Positions 1 through 9,250 are shown, counted from the stretch's first letter. The stretch: DNA of 64,000 nt from Legionella sp. PATHC035 (GCF_026191115.1 NZ_JAPHOT010000001.1:2961001-3025000); one strand, 5' to 3'. Notes: generated by a model not told the origin, from the letters alone. A program made the numbers and translations.

Positions 1-1908
1 AGTGCCCAAAATCAAAGGCAAGAAATTGTTTGGATTAATAAAGGTAAAGGGGAAGTCCATGCAGTATTGGCTTGTGGCTGGAAAAATGGATTAAAAGAAC
101 TAACTCACTTTCTCTATGGCGGTTCTGAGCCTGATTACAATGGGGTGTTGGTTGAGGATAAGGACGCACCGGTCAAGCGCTCTAAATATATTTATGGCTT
201 AGCTAAGAATTTAATTTATGGGATTGGAGTTGGCGATCGGGATGGTATAGGCAAGGAAGCACAAAATAAAGGCTTCGCCGATGAGGCTTTTTATGGTTAT
301 GATTACGGCAAACCTTATGAGGGAGAGGGTGTTGCAGCAAGCTTAAGTGATGATTTTTCCTTTGAAGACAAATTTGCTAAAGCTCCTGCACTGTTTAGAA
401 GCTCTTCAACGATTGGTTTTGCCCGCCATTTTATGTATCGAAACTACAGTATTTTCTATGACACTGCTTTGTCTGAACGCATGGAAGGAGTTCATTTATT
501 CAGAAAAATGATTACTGGAGAAAATCCCAGTGAAGAGGTAATAAAAAGTTATCCAGGGCTAAGAGAGGAATTGAATCGAATTCAAGAAAAAACACCATCC
601 CCAGAAGAATTATTAAATGTCCTAGGAAGACTTAGAGAGCAAAGCCGCGAAGGGAGTCATTTACAGGCTTTAATTGATGCGCAAATTATAGGGCTATGCT
701 CAGGGAAACTATCTACTTTTGATTTATATTTTACTCAAATAAAAATAGATTTAATGGACATGGGCATCAAAAACGAGATGCATGATGCAGAACTTGCTGA
801 TTACCTTGGGTTTATTGATGAAATGGCAGCAACTGCCAGGAACAGCAACCAACATATATTAGCCACGTTTCAACAACGAATATTATTAACTGCCGAGGAA
901 ATTGATTTGCTTGATCATCTCGAGAAATATTTTTCCCCTGCTTCGGTGATGTCTCATGATGGTGAAGTGTTTCTGAATACGATGCGTTTTGATCCCCAAA
1001 GTGGCAGAATTCCCTTTCAATTAAAAAAGGAAGCAAATGGGACTTATACCCTAACTACAACCAATAAAAATCTTGCCGGCCAACTAAAGAAAGAGTTTGG
1101 GCTTGAGTGCAAACAAAGTGATGAGGGATTAAGTTGTACTATCAATGGCGATGCGCTGAGTCAACTGATTAAAAATGCAGAGCTAAAGTACCATCAAAAA
1201 AGGGAGGAATTGCTGATTAAACCCACTTATAAATTCATAACCTTGCCTCATTTGCGCGATTTGCTGAGCCAAGATAATGGGCCTCGAGATCCTAAAGTCG
1301 ACCTGAGTTATTTATGGCTTGAGGATAACAGTTTGTCGCTGAAGGTCATTGCGAGAACAAAGCAACAAGTTAAGCAGGTGTTCGATTTATTTGGAATAAC
1401 CGTTGCGGTGAATGAAGCACAACTGATTCAAGTTCCAGCTGCTAATCATGGTATATTTCAAAGACGGATAGAAAAACACTGCGAGCAATTAACGAGAGTT
1501 TCAGAAGAGATTGAGCTCAGAGATATAGGGTCCAGGGACTCCGTAATTTCAGCGCTATCCCAATCAAAAAAGGAAATTGTTCCAATGGTATCGGAAAAGT
1601 GGAAGGAACTCCACGGAAAAGCAGAGAAGGAAAGTTCAGAATCTTTATCGCCAACAGAACTATTAATCAAAAGGATACAGGGGCTTGGGCTTGACGAGGT
1701 GACTAGGGAAAAAGTGATCCATGTGATTGAGGAAGTCACTGAGCCCAAAATCATTCAGCAATTGCTGTCCTACAATAATCAAACTTTATCTGCACCTGCT
1801 AATCTCGAGGCGATAAAGAGCGAACAATTTTCAGAGGTGAGAACGATCGAAGAGAAACCGATTGTACCAAACGCACCCCAAGCGACGATGAGAAAAAATT
1901 TAAATTAA
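1..1908 (+). CDS. Partial effector-like protein with lipid-kinase-like loop
   Basis: The reading frame is open from the first base, so the 5' end lies outside the window; a TTG at 67 is not a convincing start. The visible 635 residues begin with a region containing YIYGLAKNLIYGIGVGDRD, then QNKG, then YDYGK. This order resembles the catalytic loop (GxGDRxxxN) and following acidic-Gly motif of PI3/PI4-kinase-like folds, with a few extra residues between DRD and N. The rest is mostly predicted helical with no family I recognise. The tail is rich in Glu (IEEKPIVPNAP) and ends MRKNLN, compatible with a Dot/Icm secretion signal. Seen: the motifs and the truncation. Inferred: effector and kinase roles. 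It is convergent with the next gene, 23 nt away. Confidence 0.7.
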   Translation, partial: SAQNQRQEIVWINKGKGEVHAVLACGWKNGLKELTHFLYGGSEPDYNGVLVEDKDAPVKRSKYIYGLAKNLIYGIGVGDRDGIGKEAQNKGFADEAFYGYDYGKPYEGEGVAASLSDDFSFEDKFAKAPALFRSSSTIGFARHFMYRNYSIFYDTALSERMEGVHLFRKMITGENPSEEVIKSYPGLREELNRIQEKTPSPEELLNVLGRLREQSREGSHLQALIDAQIIGLCSGKLSTFDLYFTQIKIDLMDMGIKNEMHDAELADYLGFIDEMAATARNSNQHILATFQQRILLTAEEIDLLDHLEKYFSPASVMSHDGEVFLNTMRFDPQSGRIPFQLKKEANGTYTLTTTNKNLAGQLKKEFGLECKQSDEGLSCTINGDALSQLIKNAELKYHQKREELLIKPTYKFITLPHLRDLLSQDNGPRDPKVDLSYLWLEDNSLSLKVIARTKQQVKQVFDLFGITVAVNEAQLIQVPAANHGIFQRRIEKHCEQLTRVSEEIELRDIGSRDSVISALSQSKKEIVPMVSEKWKELHGKAEKESSESLSPTELLIKRIQGLGLDEVTREKVIHVIEEVTEPKIIQQLLSYNNQTLSAPANLEAIKSEQFSEVRTIEEKPIVPNAPQATMRKNLN

Positions 1909-1931
1909 TGATAGGACTGCGTGCACCAGGT

Positions 1932-2714
1932 TTATAGCTCATAGTAATGGTTTGTAAAAAGTGGTTGAAAACCAATGCGTTGATACAGATTTAGACCTGC
2001 TTTTGATGCTTCTAAAAAGCAGTTTTGGACCTTCAACGCCAAAGCATTTTTTAATGCATAAGTCATCATGGCACTTGCAAAGCCACGCTTTTGAACGTTA
2101 GGGAGTGTGGCTAGATCATCGATGCGGGCAAGGTGCTCCTTGACGGTTAATGTCATCGATACAACCGCTTCGCCCGCGAGGAATCCAGAAAAATGGTAAA
2201 TTCCTTTGCATTTTTTCAATGCCTCGGCATGTCGTAGCGTATAAATCTGAGTAATTTCTGGTGTTGATTGAAAACCATGAATCAGGGGAATACTCCAGGT
2301 ATCTAAATCGTCATTCATTAATTTAAATTCAAGTCCGACGTCAGCAGCGTGCAGATTATGCGATAAAAGATCAAATACCATCCCCACACCGCTATCGACT
2401 AATTTATAATCTGGAGGTAGTTGACATTCCTCTTTTGATAAACTGGGTGTTGTTTCAGGAATTACCAGTGCCCAAGGTACATTTTTTTGGGAGAAGTATG
2501 ATTTACATTGCTCCAAATCTTTTAAAAAGTGCTCATTGACTTGCGTAACAAAAGCAGGATTAAGCCCTGAGGCAAGTACTCCGGTTTCAAATGCAGCGAT
2601 TGTTTGATAATCAAGATAACTTAAGCTGATGAGCGAAAAAAAGTGCTTTTCAATTTCATGAAAATCATGAATCAGTGGCATTAAAATAGACCCAATTAGT
2701 AATTTTTGCTGCAT
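1932..2714 (-). CDS. GNAT family N-acetyltransferase
   Basis: The protein has 260 residues. The C-terminal 100 carry the GNAT acetyl-CoA fold: LARIDDLATLPNVQKRGFAS matches motif A (V-x-x-x-Q-R-x-G-x-A), followed by a helix and YQRIGFQPL, the usual motif B ending. The N-terminal 130 residues are poorly conserved and may recognise a substrate I cannot name. Two starts are possible: ATG at 2714, or an internal ATG at 2681 (MPLIHDF) with a GGG-containing upstream stretch; neither has a strong ribosome site. It lies 54 nt downstream of the universal stress gene on the same strand and could be co-transcribed with it. Confidence 0.8.
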   Translation of the reverse strand: MQQKLLIGSILMPLIHDFHEIEKHFFSLISLSYLDYQTIAAFETGVLASGLNPAFVTQVNEHFLKDLEQCKSYFSQKNVPWALVIPETTPSLSKEECQLPPDYKLVDSGVGMVFDLLSHNLHAADVGLEFKLMNDDLDTWSIPLIHGFQSTPEITQIYTLRHAEALKKCKGIYHFSGFLAGEAVVSMTLTVKEHLARIDDLATLPNVQKRGFASAMMTYALKNALALKVQNCFLEASKAGLNLYQRIGFQPLFTNHYYEL

Positions 2715-2768
2715 TATAACAAACTATCAGCAGGATACTATGCATCATTGGGTCTTAATTTTTTGAAA

Positions 2769-3227
2769 TCATTGAGTTGATTGTTTGCCGCGAATAAGTA
2801 GAACCGGTATGGATGCATTGCGAATCACTCCTTCAGCAACGCTGCCTAATAATAAATGCTGAAAACCTCGTCGACCATGAGTTCCAACGACAATTAAATC
2901 GGCTGGCCATTGTTTTGCTGCTGCAATGATTTTATCTGCAACGGTTTCTTGCGTTGAATTCATTTCAAGTAATTGAGCCTCACAATCTGCACTGCGCTCC
3001 CGAGCAATTGTTTGCATCGTGCTCAAAAATTGGTGGCCGTATTCCTTAAATGAAGCTTCCAGTTTTTCATAATCCACTCCGGTTCCCACATATGGGGCAT
3101 AAAACTCATTGGTTATATGCACAATGAGTAATTTTGCATGATGTATTTTGCTTAACTCAATGGCTTCATTAAAGGCATGCATTGATGTATCACTGTCATC
3201 AATCGCAACTAAAATTTTTTGATACAT
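2769..3227 (-). CDS. Universal stress protein UspA family
   Basis: This is a single-domain 152-residue universal stress protein. It begins YQKILVAIDDSDTS, the first strand and Asp of the fold. Near the C-terminus it has the ATP-binding pattern G-2x-G-9x-G-S (GTHGRRGFQHLLLGS), followed by the strand IPVLLI. The intact pattern suggests the ATP-binding type rather than the non-binding UspA type. The start at 3227 is well supported: an AAGGAAA ribosome site lies just upstream. The substrate or signal is unknown; the family acts in the cytoplasm during stress or growth arrest. It is divergent from the old-yellow-enzyme gene across a 187-nt AT-rich spacer. Confidence 0.92.
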   Translation of the reverse strand: MYQKILVAIDDSDTSMHAFNEAIELSKIHHAKLLIVHITNEFYAPYVGTGVDYEKLEASFKEYGHQFLSTMQTIARERSADCEAQLLEMNSTQETVADKIIAAAKQWPADLIVVGTHGRRGFQHLLLGSVAEGVIRNASIPVLLIRGKQSTQ

Positions 3228-3414
3228 TTCTATTTCCTTATAAAAGTAATCAGTTCAACTCAATTCAACTAAACAATCTTACCTATAATCTAGAGTGAAA
3301 CATAGATAGAATGATTTTATTCGCACCCGAGTTTTTCTATCCTTTATAAAAAGGCTATTCTATATAAAGAAATAAGATGAATTATTTTTTGAATAAAAAC
3401 GGCATGAGGGAATA

Positions 3415-4509
3415 ATGACCACAAATCGCGAAATTTTGTTTACTCCATTTCAATTGAGAGACCTTACTGTAAAAAACCGTATCGTCATGGCTCCACTCAC
3501 CCGAAACCGTTCAATACATGGAATTGATACTCCCTCAGAACTGAATGCCACCTACTATGCACAACGTGCAGACGCAGGTTTAATCATTGCAGAGGCAACA
3601 CAAATTTCTCCTACAGCCAAAGGATATGCTTGGACGCCTGGAATCTATTCTCAGGAACAAATTGCAGGATGGAAATTGGTAACGGATGCGGTTCATGCAC
3701 GTGGTGGGGCAATTTATTTGCAACTCTGGCATGTAGGAAGAATTTCACATCCTTCTCTTCAACCAGGAGGTATTGCTCCCGTTGCTCCCTCTGCCATTCC
3801 GGCAACCGGACAACGCACATTTATTGAAAATGGTACTTTTGTCGAGGTTGGTACACCACGTGCATTAAAGCGAAGTGAAATTCCGGCAATTATCGAAGAT
3901 TATCGAATTGCTGCAAGGAATGCAATTTCAGCTGGGTTTGATGGGGTTGAAATTCATGCTGCGAATGGATATCTCATTCATCAATTTTTGTGTGATGGTA
4001 CCAATCTTCGGACTGACCAATATGGTGGCTCGATCACAAATCGACTGCGTTTTGCTCTGGAGGTGACCAGTGCGGTTGTTTCTGAAATTGGTGCACATCG
4101 AACAGGAATCCGCATTGCACCCGTAAGTCATGCCAATGGCGTTACCGAAACGTCACCTAGCGCCGTTTTTTTTCCCCTTGTCCAGGAGCTGAGCCGATTC
4201 AATTTGGCTTATGTTCATGTTATTGAAGGAGAAACTCAAGGACCACGTGACCTTTATGGTTTTGATTTCCATGCATTACGAAAAGCGTTTGACGGACCCT
4301 GGATGGTGAATAATGGGTATAATTTAGAAATGGCAGTTGAAGCGATTTCAAGTGGCTATGCTGATCTTATTGCTTTTGGACGGTATTTTATTTCCAATCC
4401 AGATCTGGTGACGCGATTTAAAAAGAATGCACCATTGAATGAATTAGACCGCGCGACTTTATATGGAGGTAGTGGAAAAGGATATACTGATTATCCCTTT
4501 TTGCAGTGA
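3415..4509 (+). CDS. Old yellow enzyme / NemA-type alkene reductase
   Basis: This 364-residue FMN-dependent ene-reductase has the usual length of NemA and PETN reductase. The barrel starts LFTPFQLRDLTVKNRIVMAP. The substrate-binding pair and proton donor are visible as H181, N184 and Y186 in HAANGYLIHQF, followed by the family signature RTDQYGGS. His/Asn at 181/184 is the yeast OYE arrangement rather than the His/His of some bacterial reductases. These enzymes reduce activated C=C bonds or nitro compounds using NAD(P)H. The ATG follows a GAGGGA ribosome site. The next gene starts 26 nt downstream on the same strand, so a two-gene transcript is likely. The physiological substrate is unknown. 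Confidence 0.93.
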   Translation: MTTNREILFTPFQLRDLTVKNRIVMAPLTRNRSIHGIDTPSELNATYYAQRADAGLIIAEATQISPTAKGYAWTPGIYSQEQIAGWKLVTDAVHARGGAIYLQLWHVGRISHPSLQPGGIAPVAPSAIPATGQRTFIENGTFVEVGTPRALKRSEIPAIIEDYRIAARNAISAGFDGVEIHAANGYLIHQFLCDGTNLRTDQYGGSITNRLRFALEVTSAVVSEIGAHRTGIRIAPVSHANGVTETSPSAVFFPLVQELSRFNLAYVHVIEGETQGPRDLYGFDFHALRKAFDGPWMVNNGYNLEMAVEAISSGYADLIAFGRYFISNPDLVTRFKKNAPLNELDRATLYGGSGKGYTDYPFLQ

Positions 4510-4535
4510 CACTCAATCAATAACGATGAAATAAG

Positions 4536-5339
4536 ATGATGCTCAAACAATTGCTAGTGATTCTCTTTGTTTTTATTTTAATTTTCGTATTGTCTTTTTC
4601 ATTGCAGCGTTATTTCATTTATTTTCCATCCCCGGGGCAGCCTGATCGAAAGGCTTTTGAAGCGGAAGATATGCAACTCATTGAAATTCCTGTTGCCGAT
4701 GGATTGACTTTAAATTCTTGGTACAAACCTTCTGTGGATAAGAAACCGACGATACTGTATTTGCATGGCAATGCAGGTCATATTGGTTATCGTATGTATT
4801 TGGTTCGTCAATTTTTATCAGAAGGTTTTGGCGTGTTATTGCTTGAATACCGCGGATATGGCGGCAATCCTGGAAAACCAAGCGAATCTGGTTTGTACCA
4901 GGATGCTCGAGCGGCTATGAAGTTTTTACAGCACCAGGGAATCCAGACCAAGAGCATCGTGCTTTATGGCGAATCATTAGGAACTGGGGTTGCCACACAA
5001 ATGGCAACGGAATTTCCCGTATGTGCTCTGGTTTTACAGTCTCCTTACACGTCTTTCACCGCTCTGGCTCGATTTCATTATCCTTGGTTATTCATGCCAT
5101 TAAGGGATAAGTATGATTCTTTATCACGGATTCAAAAAATTTATACCCCTGTTTTAATGCTGCATGGGAAATTGGATCAAATTGTGCCCTATGAGCAAGG
5201 CGTTGTCCTCTTTAATCATGCCAATCAACCTAAAAAATGGATTGAATTTTCCAATAAAGGACATCAGGATTTATGGAGTCCCCATTTCGCCCACAGTGTA
5301 ATGCATTTTATTAATTCTTATTGTGTTCCTACAAAATAA
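4536..5339 (+). CDS. Membrane-anchored alpha/beta hydrolase (Bem46/ABHD13-like)
   Basis: The protein has 267 residues with an N-terminal hydrophobic segment (about residues 4-22) that should anchor it in the inner membrane, followed by an alpha/beta hydrolase domain. Visible elements are LHGNAGH (oxyanion loop), the nucleophile elbow GESLGTG, the acid-loop region LHGKLDQIVPY and the catalytic His in SNKGHQDLW. This layout is typical of the Bem46/ABHD13 serine hydrolases, whose substrates are mostly unknown. It follows the alkene reductase by 26 nt and is probably in the same transcript. No terminator was evident in the 295 nt downstream. Confidence 0.88.
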   Translation: MMLKQLLVILFVFILIFVLSFSLQRYFIYFPSPGQPDRKAFEAEDMQLIEIPVADGLTLNSWYKPSVDKKPTILYLHGNAGHIGYRMYLVRQFLSEGFGVLLLEYRGYGGNPGKPSESGLYQDARAAMKFLQHQGIQTKSIVLYGESLGTGVATQMATEFPVCALVLQSPYTSFTALARFHYPWLFMPLRDKYDSLSRIQKIYTPVLMLHGKLDQIVPYEQGVVLFNHANQPKKWIEFSNKGHQDLWSPHFAHSVMHFINSYCVPTK

Positions 5340-5634
5340 GCGTTATTCACGTATATGTGTGTGTCCATGACATTGTCAGAAGAAAATTGCTTAGGTATGG
5401 CGCGAATTTTTCGGGCTGCACCGAGGCTAAAGCATGGCGGTCCTTTCCACTCAATTAATGAACAAAATATTTACAAGAAGCCGTTTATCGATTAAGATCT
5501 CCTACAGGCTTCATGGGACGCCTATACCCACAAAAGAGGATCTCACCCTGGTTATTAATTGATTTATTTAATTATTCATTAACCTTTTTGTTGCTGGAAA
5601 AGTGGGTGTCTGGCAGAGAGCAAAGGGGATTCAT
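5340..5634. other. Intergenic stretch without a recognised element
   Basis: These 295 nt lie between the hydrolase gene and the 169-residue hypothetical gene. I see no convincing ORF, tRNA, strong hairpin or copy of the dispersed repeats found elsewhere in the window. A ribosome-site-like AAAGGGGA at about 5622-5629 belongs to the downstream gene. Confidence 0.5.
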
Positions 5635-6144
5635 ATGAATAAACCACATACTTCATTTCGCGTTGAAGAGTATAAAATTCAAGCGTCTATTTTATTAAAA
5701 TCGTTGTATTCTCCAAATCACACAACCGCTCAAAAAGCGGCGCAACGTTTTCAAAATTTGCCTGAGTTTGCCAATTTTACTCTTGAGGAAATTAGAAACA
5801 CGAAAGTTAAGCGTAAACAGGCACTTGCAGTGATTGCAATGGGTAGAGGTTTTAAATCCTGGAGTGATTTGAAGTGCCAATTGCCTTTTATTCGTGGCGG
5901 ATTTTTGAATCATTGGTTTGCCCATTATGCGGAAGCTAAATTATATCAACGTGCTCACGGTGGCTTTTTATTGCCATTTAAAAATCAATTTTTTATTTGT
6001 GATGCAGACTACATCCGCAATCTTGGTTTTAATCCCGAGGATCAGGATTGGAACTCTATTGGCTATGACTGGGTGAACCCGGAGAGTAAGGCAGCATGGC
6101 AACGATTGTATAAAAAATGGATGGTTATCCAGCAACAAGGATAA
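5635..6144 (+). CDS. Small hypothetical protein with 'LLK-KRKxAL-GFxSW' N-terminal helix module
   Basis: I chose the ATG at 5635 (169 residues) over a GTG at 5602 because AAAGGGGA sits about 6 nt upstream of it. The N-terminal 75 residues show a pattern I associate with a small helical module at the front of ankyrin and glyoxalase-like proteins: EEYKIQASILLKSL, then AAQRFQNLP, then KVKRKQALAVIAMGRGFKSW followed by LK. The second half (LNHWFAHYAEAKLY to the end) is aromatic-rich with no recognised family. The protein is soluble with no signal peptide. Its function is unknown. It is followed by a pair of dispersed palindromic repeats. Confidence 0.7.
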   Translation: MNKPHTSFRVEEYKIQASILLKSLYSPNHTTAQKAAQRFQNLPEFANFTLEEIRNTKVKRKQALAVIAMGRGFKSWSDLKCQLPFIRGGFLNHWFAHYAEAKLYQRAHGGFLLPFKNQFFICDADYIRNLGFNPEDQDWNSIGYDWVNPESKAAWQRLYKKWMVIQQQG

Positions 6145-6157
6145 ACGATACGAAAAT

Positions 6158-6253
6158 TCCCCTCGCCCACTGATGGGAGAGGGGAGAGTGAGGAGGGCAA
6201 CCATAATCTATACCCTCATCCGCCTAAAGGGCATGCTCTCCCCAAGGGAGAAA
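6158..6253. repeat. Paired dispersed palindromic repeats (families A and B)
   Basis: 6158-6194 is a member of family B (CCCCTCGCCC ... GGGAGAGGGG ... GTGAGGA) and 6213-6253 is a member of family A (CCCTCATCCGCCTAAAGGGC ... CTCCCC..GGGAGAAAG). Both contain short GC-rich inverted arms and may serve as 3' ends or processing sites for the upstream transcript. The same pairing recurs at 7334-7551, 49070-49184, 60190-60268 and 61573-61667. Confidence 0.75.
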
Positions 6254-6348
6254 GCATATTTCACTTCACTTAATATCAGGGGCCCTCTTGCAGTAGGAAA
6301 AAAAATTAACATAGAATGGATTTATGTTTTCTTAATTGGAGGCTATGG

Positions 6349-7314
6349 ATGAGCCTGAAGCACATAATCGCTTCTTTTATCACCTTTTCGTTGACTCAGG
6401 GATTGGGTTTCGCACAAACAGAAACTAAGGTATGTGATGGCAGTATCCATAATCCTTGTATCGTAGAAGACAGTGAATTTTCCTTTTCTCCATTAAAATG
6501 GTTTCGTGATGCCTCCATGATCGCCGCTGCATACCAGGGAAATACCCTAGGCATTGGAAATTTAGCGATTTCTGGTAGTGAGGAGCCAAGTGAAAAGGGG
6601 TGGAAAGATATCTCTGAGTATCTTGCCAAGCACGGTAGGTCAAGAGTGTTGGTACTGGATTTACGTCAAGAAAGCCATGGTTACATTAATGGAAGGGCGA
6701 TTACCTTAGTGAGTGAGTACGATTGGATAAATCGAGGAAAAACTAACGCTCAAAGCCTTGCAGATCAAGAACATTGGCTAAAGTCATTAAGAGCTCAGAA
6801 AAAGATAAATGGCGTTTTATCCTCACAACAGTTTGCAGCCAAGGAATACTCCAGCGGCAAAACCATTCCTGTTAAAGTAGTAAAAAATGAAGCGGATTTG
6901 GTTTCTCGATTAGGTTTTGATTATCACCGTTTATATGTTACTGATCATGCTGCACCAACTGATTCAGAGGTTGATGCGTTTTTGGAAATAATTAAAAATA
7001 CTTCTAAAGATACCTGGTTTCATCTACATTGTCGCGGAGGAAAGGGCAGGACCACGACTTTTTTTGTAATGTTTGACATGTTAAAAAATGCAGATAAAGT
7101 AAGTTTTGAAGAAATTATTGCACGACATGCCTCAATACCTCCCTATTATAATTTGTCTGAAGTGCATCGCGCTGATCCTTTCCTAACTCCTTATTACGAG
7201 CAAAGATTCATTTTTCTTTCTCGTTTTTATCTGTTTGCACAACAATTTTTAAAGGGATATCAAGGAACATGGAGTCAGTGGAATTCAGAACGTGCCGATT
7301 TGGATAAGGTATAG
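6349..7314 (+). CDS. Secreted PTP/phytase-like phosphatase
   Basis: I chose the ATG at 6349 (321 residues) because GGAGG lies 6 nt upstream. It yields a classic Sec signal peptide, [20 protein letters not shown], with cleavage predicted after GFA. The catalytic P-loop is HCRGGKGRT (H227, C228, R234), the HC-x5-R-T signature of cysteine-dependent phosphatases. An upstream '[14 protein letters not shown]' segment resembles the WPD-like region of bacterial phytase-like PTPs that act on inositol phosphates or phosphotyrosine. Known of the family: Cys forms a phosphocysteine intermediate. Inferred: periplasmic or exported location. Substrate cannot be decided by eye. It is flanked on both sides by repeat pairs and looks monocistronic. 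Confidence 0.85.
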   Translation: MSLKHIIASFITFSLTQGLGFAQTETKVCDGSIHNPCIVEDSEFSFSPLKWFRDASMIAAAYQGNTLGIGNLAISGSEEPSEKGWKDISEYLAKHGRSRVLVLDLRQESHGYINGRAITLVSEYDWINRGKTNAQSLADQEHWLKSLRAQKKINGVLSSQQFAAKEYSSGKTIPVKVVKNEADLVSRLGFDYHRLYVTDHAAPTDSEVDAFLEIIKNTSKDTWFHLHCRGGKGRTTTFFVMFDMLKNADKVSFEEIIARHASIPPYYNLSEVHRADPFLTPYYEQRFIFLSRFYLFAQQFLKGYQGTWSQWNSERADLDKV

Positions 7315-7333
7315 GCAATTGAACATATCCTGG

Positions 7334-7551
7334 CCCTCATCCGCCCTAAAGGGCACCCTCCCCCCTGGGGAGAAGGGAAACTAGAGGGTACTACAAAAAA
7401 AATGGGAAGAAGGGAAATCAGCCGGTATTAGAAAAAAATCTGGGGGAGAAGGTAATCAGAGAGTGATAAAAAAAATCCCATAGGGCAGCAAGGAAATTGA
7501 GGGCAACAAAATATCCCCTCTGCCGTTTCGGGAGAGGGGTAGGGGTGAGGG
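7334..7551. repeat. Dispersed palindromic repeats A and B with intervening degenerate G-rich copies
   Basis: 7334-7377 is a good family A copy (CCCTCATCCGCCCTAAAGGG, then CACC and a CCCC/GGGG hairpin). 7514-7551 is a family B copy (CCCCTC...GGGAGAGGGG followed by TAGGGGTGAGGG). Between them are several AGAAGG/GGGAGAAGG fragments that look like decayed copies. The block separates convergent genes and may act as a bidirectional transcription end. Confidence 0.7.
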
Positions 7552-7562
7552 AAAAAATGCGC

Positions 7563-8729
7563 CTAAGTCTTTTGGGTGGGAGTTGTATACCACTTTTCTC
7601 CTAGGATGATTTGTTCCCACCACACGTCCATTTCAGCTTCGTTTATTTCTTGCCATGGAACAGGGTGCAATACTAAAGCGTCCGCCATTCGTTTTGATAA
7701 CGCATACATAGCCAGGCGTTTGGGGAGAGAATCTTTTTCCCATGCAGAAATTGCTTTTTGGAAATCATCGTATTGCTTGAGGTGTTCACTAAGACTGAGT
7801 GCATCCTGAATCGCTAAGGAAGCACCATTTCCCACATGCGGCCGTAACACCGCACTTGCATCACCCAATAAAAGGGCTCCTTGAGTGATAAGGCGATTGA
7901 CACAGACATCCACAATTTTTTGCATAAAAGGACTAGGGGTATCGAAAATAACTTGTGCTGCAATCTCAGGCAATTGGTCTCGTGCTAATTGATGTAGATG
8001 GTGTTTCGCTTCTAAAGAAAAGTCATTTAAAGTGGTTGAACCTAAATTTTCTAGGTCTTTATGCGTTAATTTTTCATAAAATACCCAGTTCAATTTATTG
8101 GTCTGATGGTGATATACCGGATAGGTTAATAAGTGACCCTTATCAAAACAATAGTATCGTGCTTGATCGTTGAAAAGGGTTTTATTTTTTATGCGCTCAA
8201 ACTCTAGGGTCCCTCGCCATGCTACATAGCCTGAATATTTCGGCAGTGTATTGGTGATCAACGTTCTGCCTATGGATTGCACCCCATCAGCAAATACAAT
8301 CAAATCAAAGCGTTCGGTTTCACCAGACGCCAAAGTAATTTGGCCAGCGTGTTCATCAAGTTGTACCCCAATGACTTTAACACCTTGACGATAGATCGAA
8401 TCAGGGATTCGTTTCCTAAAGTTAATAAATAAAGTGTCCCAATGCAAACTGGCCATGGAAATTCCCTGTTGCCATAAAAATTTCCCATGAACTGGTTCAT
8501 TCGCTGTTTTGCAATAAAAACTACGCATTGTTAATGTATGGGCTAATGTGTCTTGATCAATAAGATTTTGGGCAATTAAATGATTTAATAATTCAATAGA
8601 AAGTGTAATCCCTGCTCCGCGAGACTTTAAATCATGGGCTCGCTCAAAAACCGTGACTTCAAACTGATCTTTCAATAATAAGGCCAAGGCACAACCTGCT
8701 ATAGAACCTCCAATAATAGCAACTTTCAA
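7563..8729 (-). CDS. FAD-dependent monooxygenase (PHBH fold)
   Basis: This 388-residue flavoprotein belongs to the aromatic-hydroxylase group. The FAD dinucleotide-binding motif is right at the N-terminus (MKVAIIGGSIAGCALALL followed by an acidic residue, E, at the end of strand 2). The DG motif is FDLIVFADGVQS and the second FAD-ribityl motif is LLLGDASAVLRPHVGNGAS. These are the three hallmark motifs of class A monooxygenases. The substrate is unknown; relatives include UbiH-like, zeaxanthin epoxidase-like and antibiotic-modifying enzymes. It is transcribed away from a repeat-rich 520-nt spacer, with no obvious operon partner. Confidence 0.9.
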   Translation of the reverse strand: MKVAIIGGSIAGCALALLLKDQFEVTVFERAHDLKSRGAGITLSIELLNHLIAQNLIDQDTLAHTLTMRSFYCKTANEPVHGKFLWQQGISMASLHWDTLFINFRKRIPDSIYRQGVKVIGVQLDEHAGQITLASGETERFDLIVFADGVQSIGRTLITNTLPKYSGYVAWRGTLEFERIKNKTLFNDQARYYCFDKGHLLTYPVYHHQTNKLNWVFYEKLTHKDLENLGSTTLNDFSLEAKHHLHQLARDQLPEIAAQVIFDTPSPFMQKIVDVCVNRLITQGALLLGDASAVLRPHVGNGASLAIQDALSLSEHLKQYDDFQKAISAWEKDSLPKRLAMYALSKRMADALVLHPVPWQEINEAEMDVWWEQIILGEKWYTTPTQKT

Positions 8730-9250
8730 TCTAATCCCTTCTAAGAAATTGAATGAGTGCGAGGGATTATATAAAGTAAACCAACAAAATCAATAAAGAG
8801 CGATTAAACGTAAGGGTTCTTCAGATAAATCGGCAATTTCATGGGTAACCCCATACATTAGGCACCTGTGGCGGGTAGTCTTGCTGCATTAAAAATAGTG
8901 TCAAGACTCTAGGGATAGAAGATTTATGACGTTCTGCACGAGTAGCAACGCATCCTGGTGAGGTTTTCGTTATCGCTAAACCAGGTGGTGGGGATAGGGT
9001 AAATTGTCGTCAGTTATTGGGCAGTAAGTCTTATTGGTTGTTGGTTAAGGAAAAACGATTTCATACCCTCACCCTAACCCTCTCCCGCAAGCGGGAGAGG
9101 GGAGCAATTTTTTGTTTTGTTCCTTCCTTCTTTAGAAAGTCTTAATTTTATTGGTTTTAATCCCTTCACTCCTTAGGTGAGTCTTGAATTAATTGGTTTT
9201 AATCCCTTCGCACCTTTGGGGAGAGGGTTAGGGTGAGGGGGATATCCAGC
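8730..9250. other. 521-nt gene-free spacer containing repeats
   Basis: No convincing gene is present. The promoter-proximal part (8730-9060) shows no recognised motif; an in-frame stretch around 8946-9060 lacks a start codon and a ribosome site and I treat it as chance. The distal part holds repeats (9065-9102, 9139-9222 and 9203-9240). Confidence 0.5.
9065..9240. repeat. Family B palindromes flanking a 42-nt tandem duplication
   Basis: 9065-9102 is the most perfect family B copy, with stem CTCTCCCGC / GCGGGAGAG. 9203-9240 is an inverted copy (GGGGAGAGGGTTAGGGTGAG). Between them, 9139-9180 and 9181-9222 form a 42-nt imperfect tandem direct repeat, each reading GTCTT..ATT....TTGGTTTTAATCCCTTC. 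Confidence 0.75.

Noticed and set aside
8946..9130. Open stretch reading ATHPGEVFVIAKPGGGDR in the 8730-9250 spacer, considered as a gene remnant
   Set aside because: No start codon or ribosome site, and it runs directly into a family B palindrome. I recognise no parent protein.
6158..9240. Recurring short palindromes considered as a CRISPR array
   Set aside because: Copies are dispersed, differ in orientation and sequence, have irregular spacing and no cas genes are nearby.
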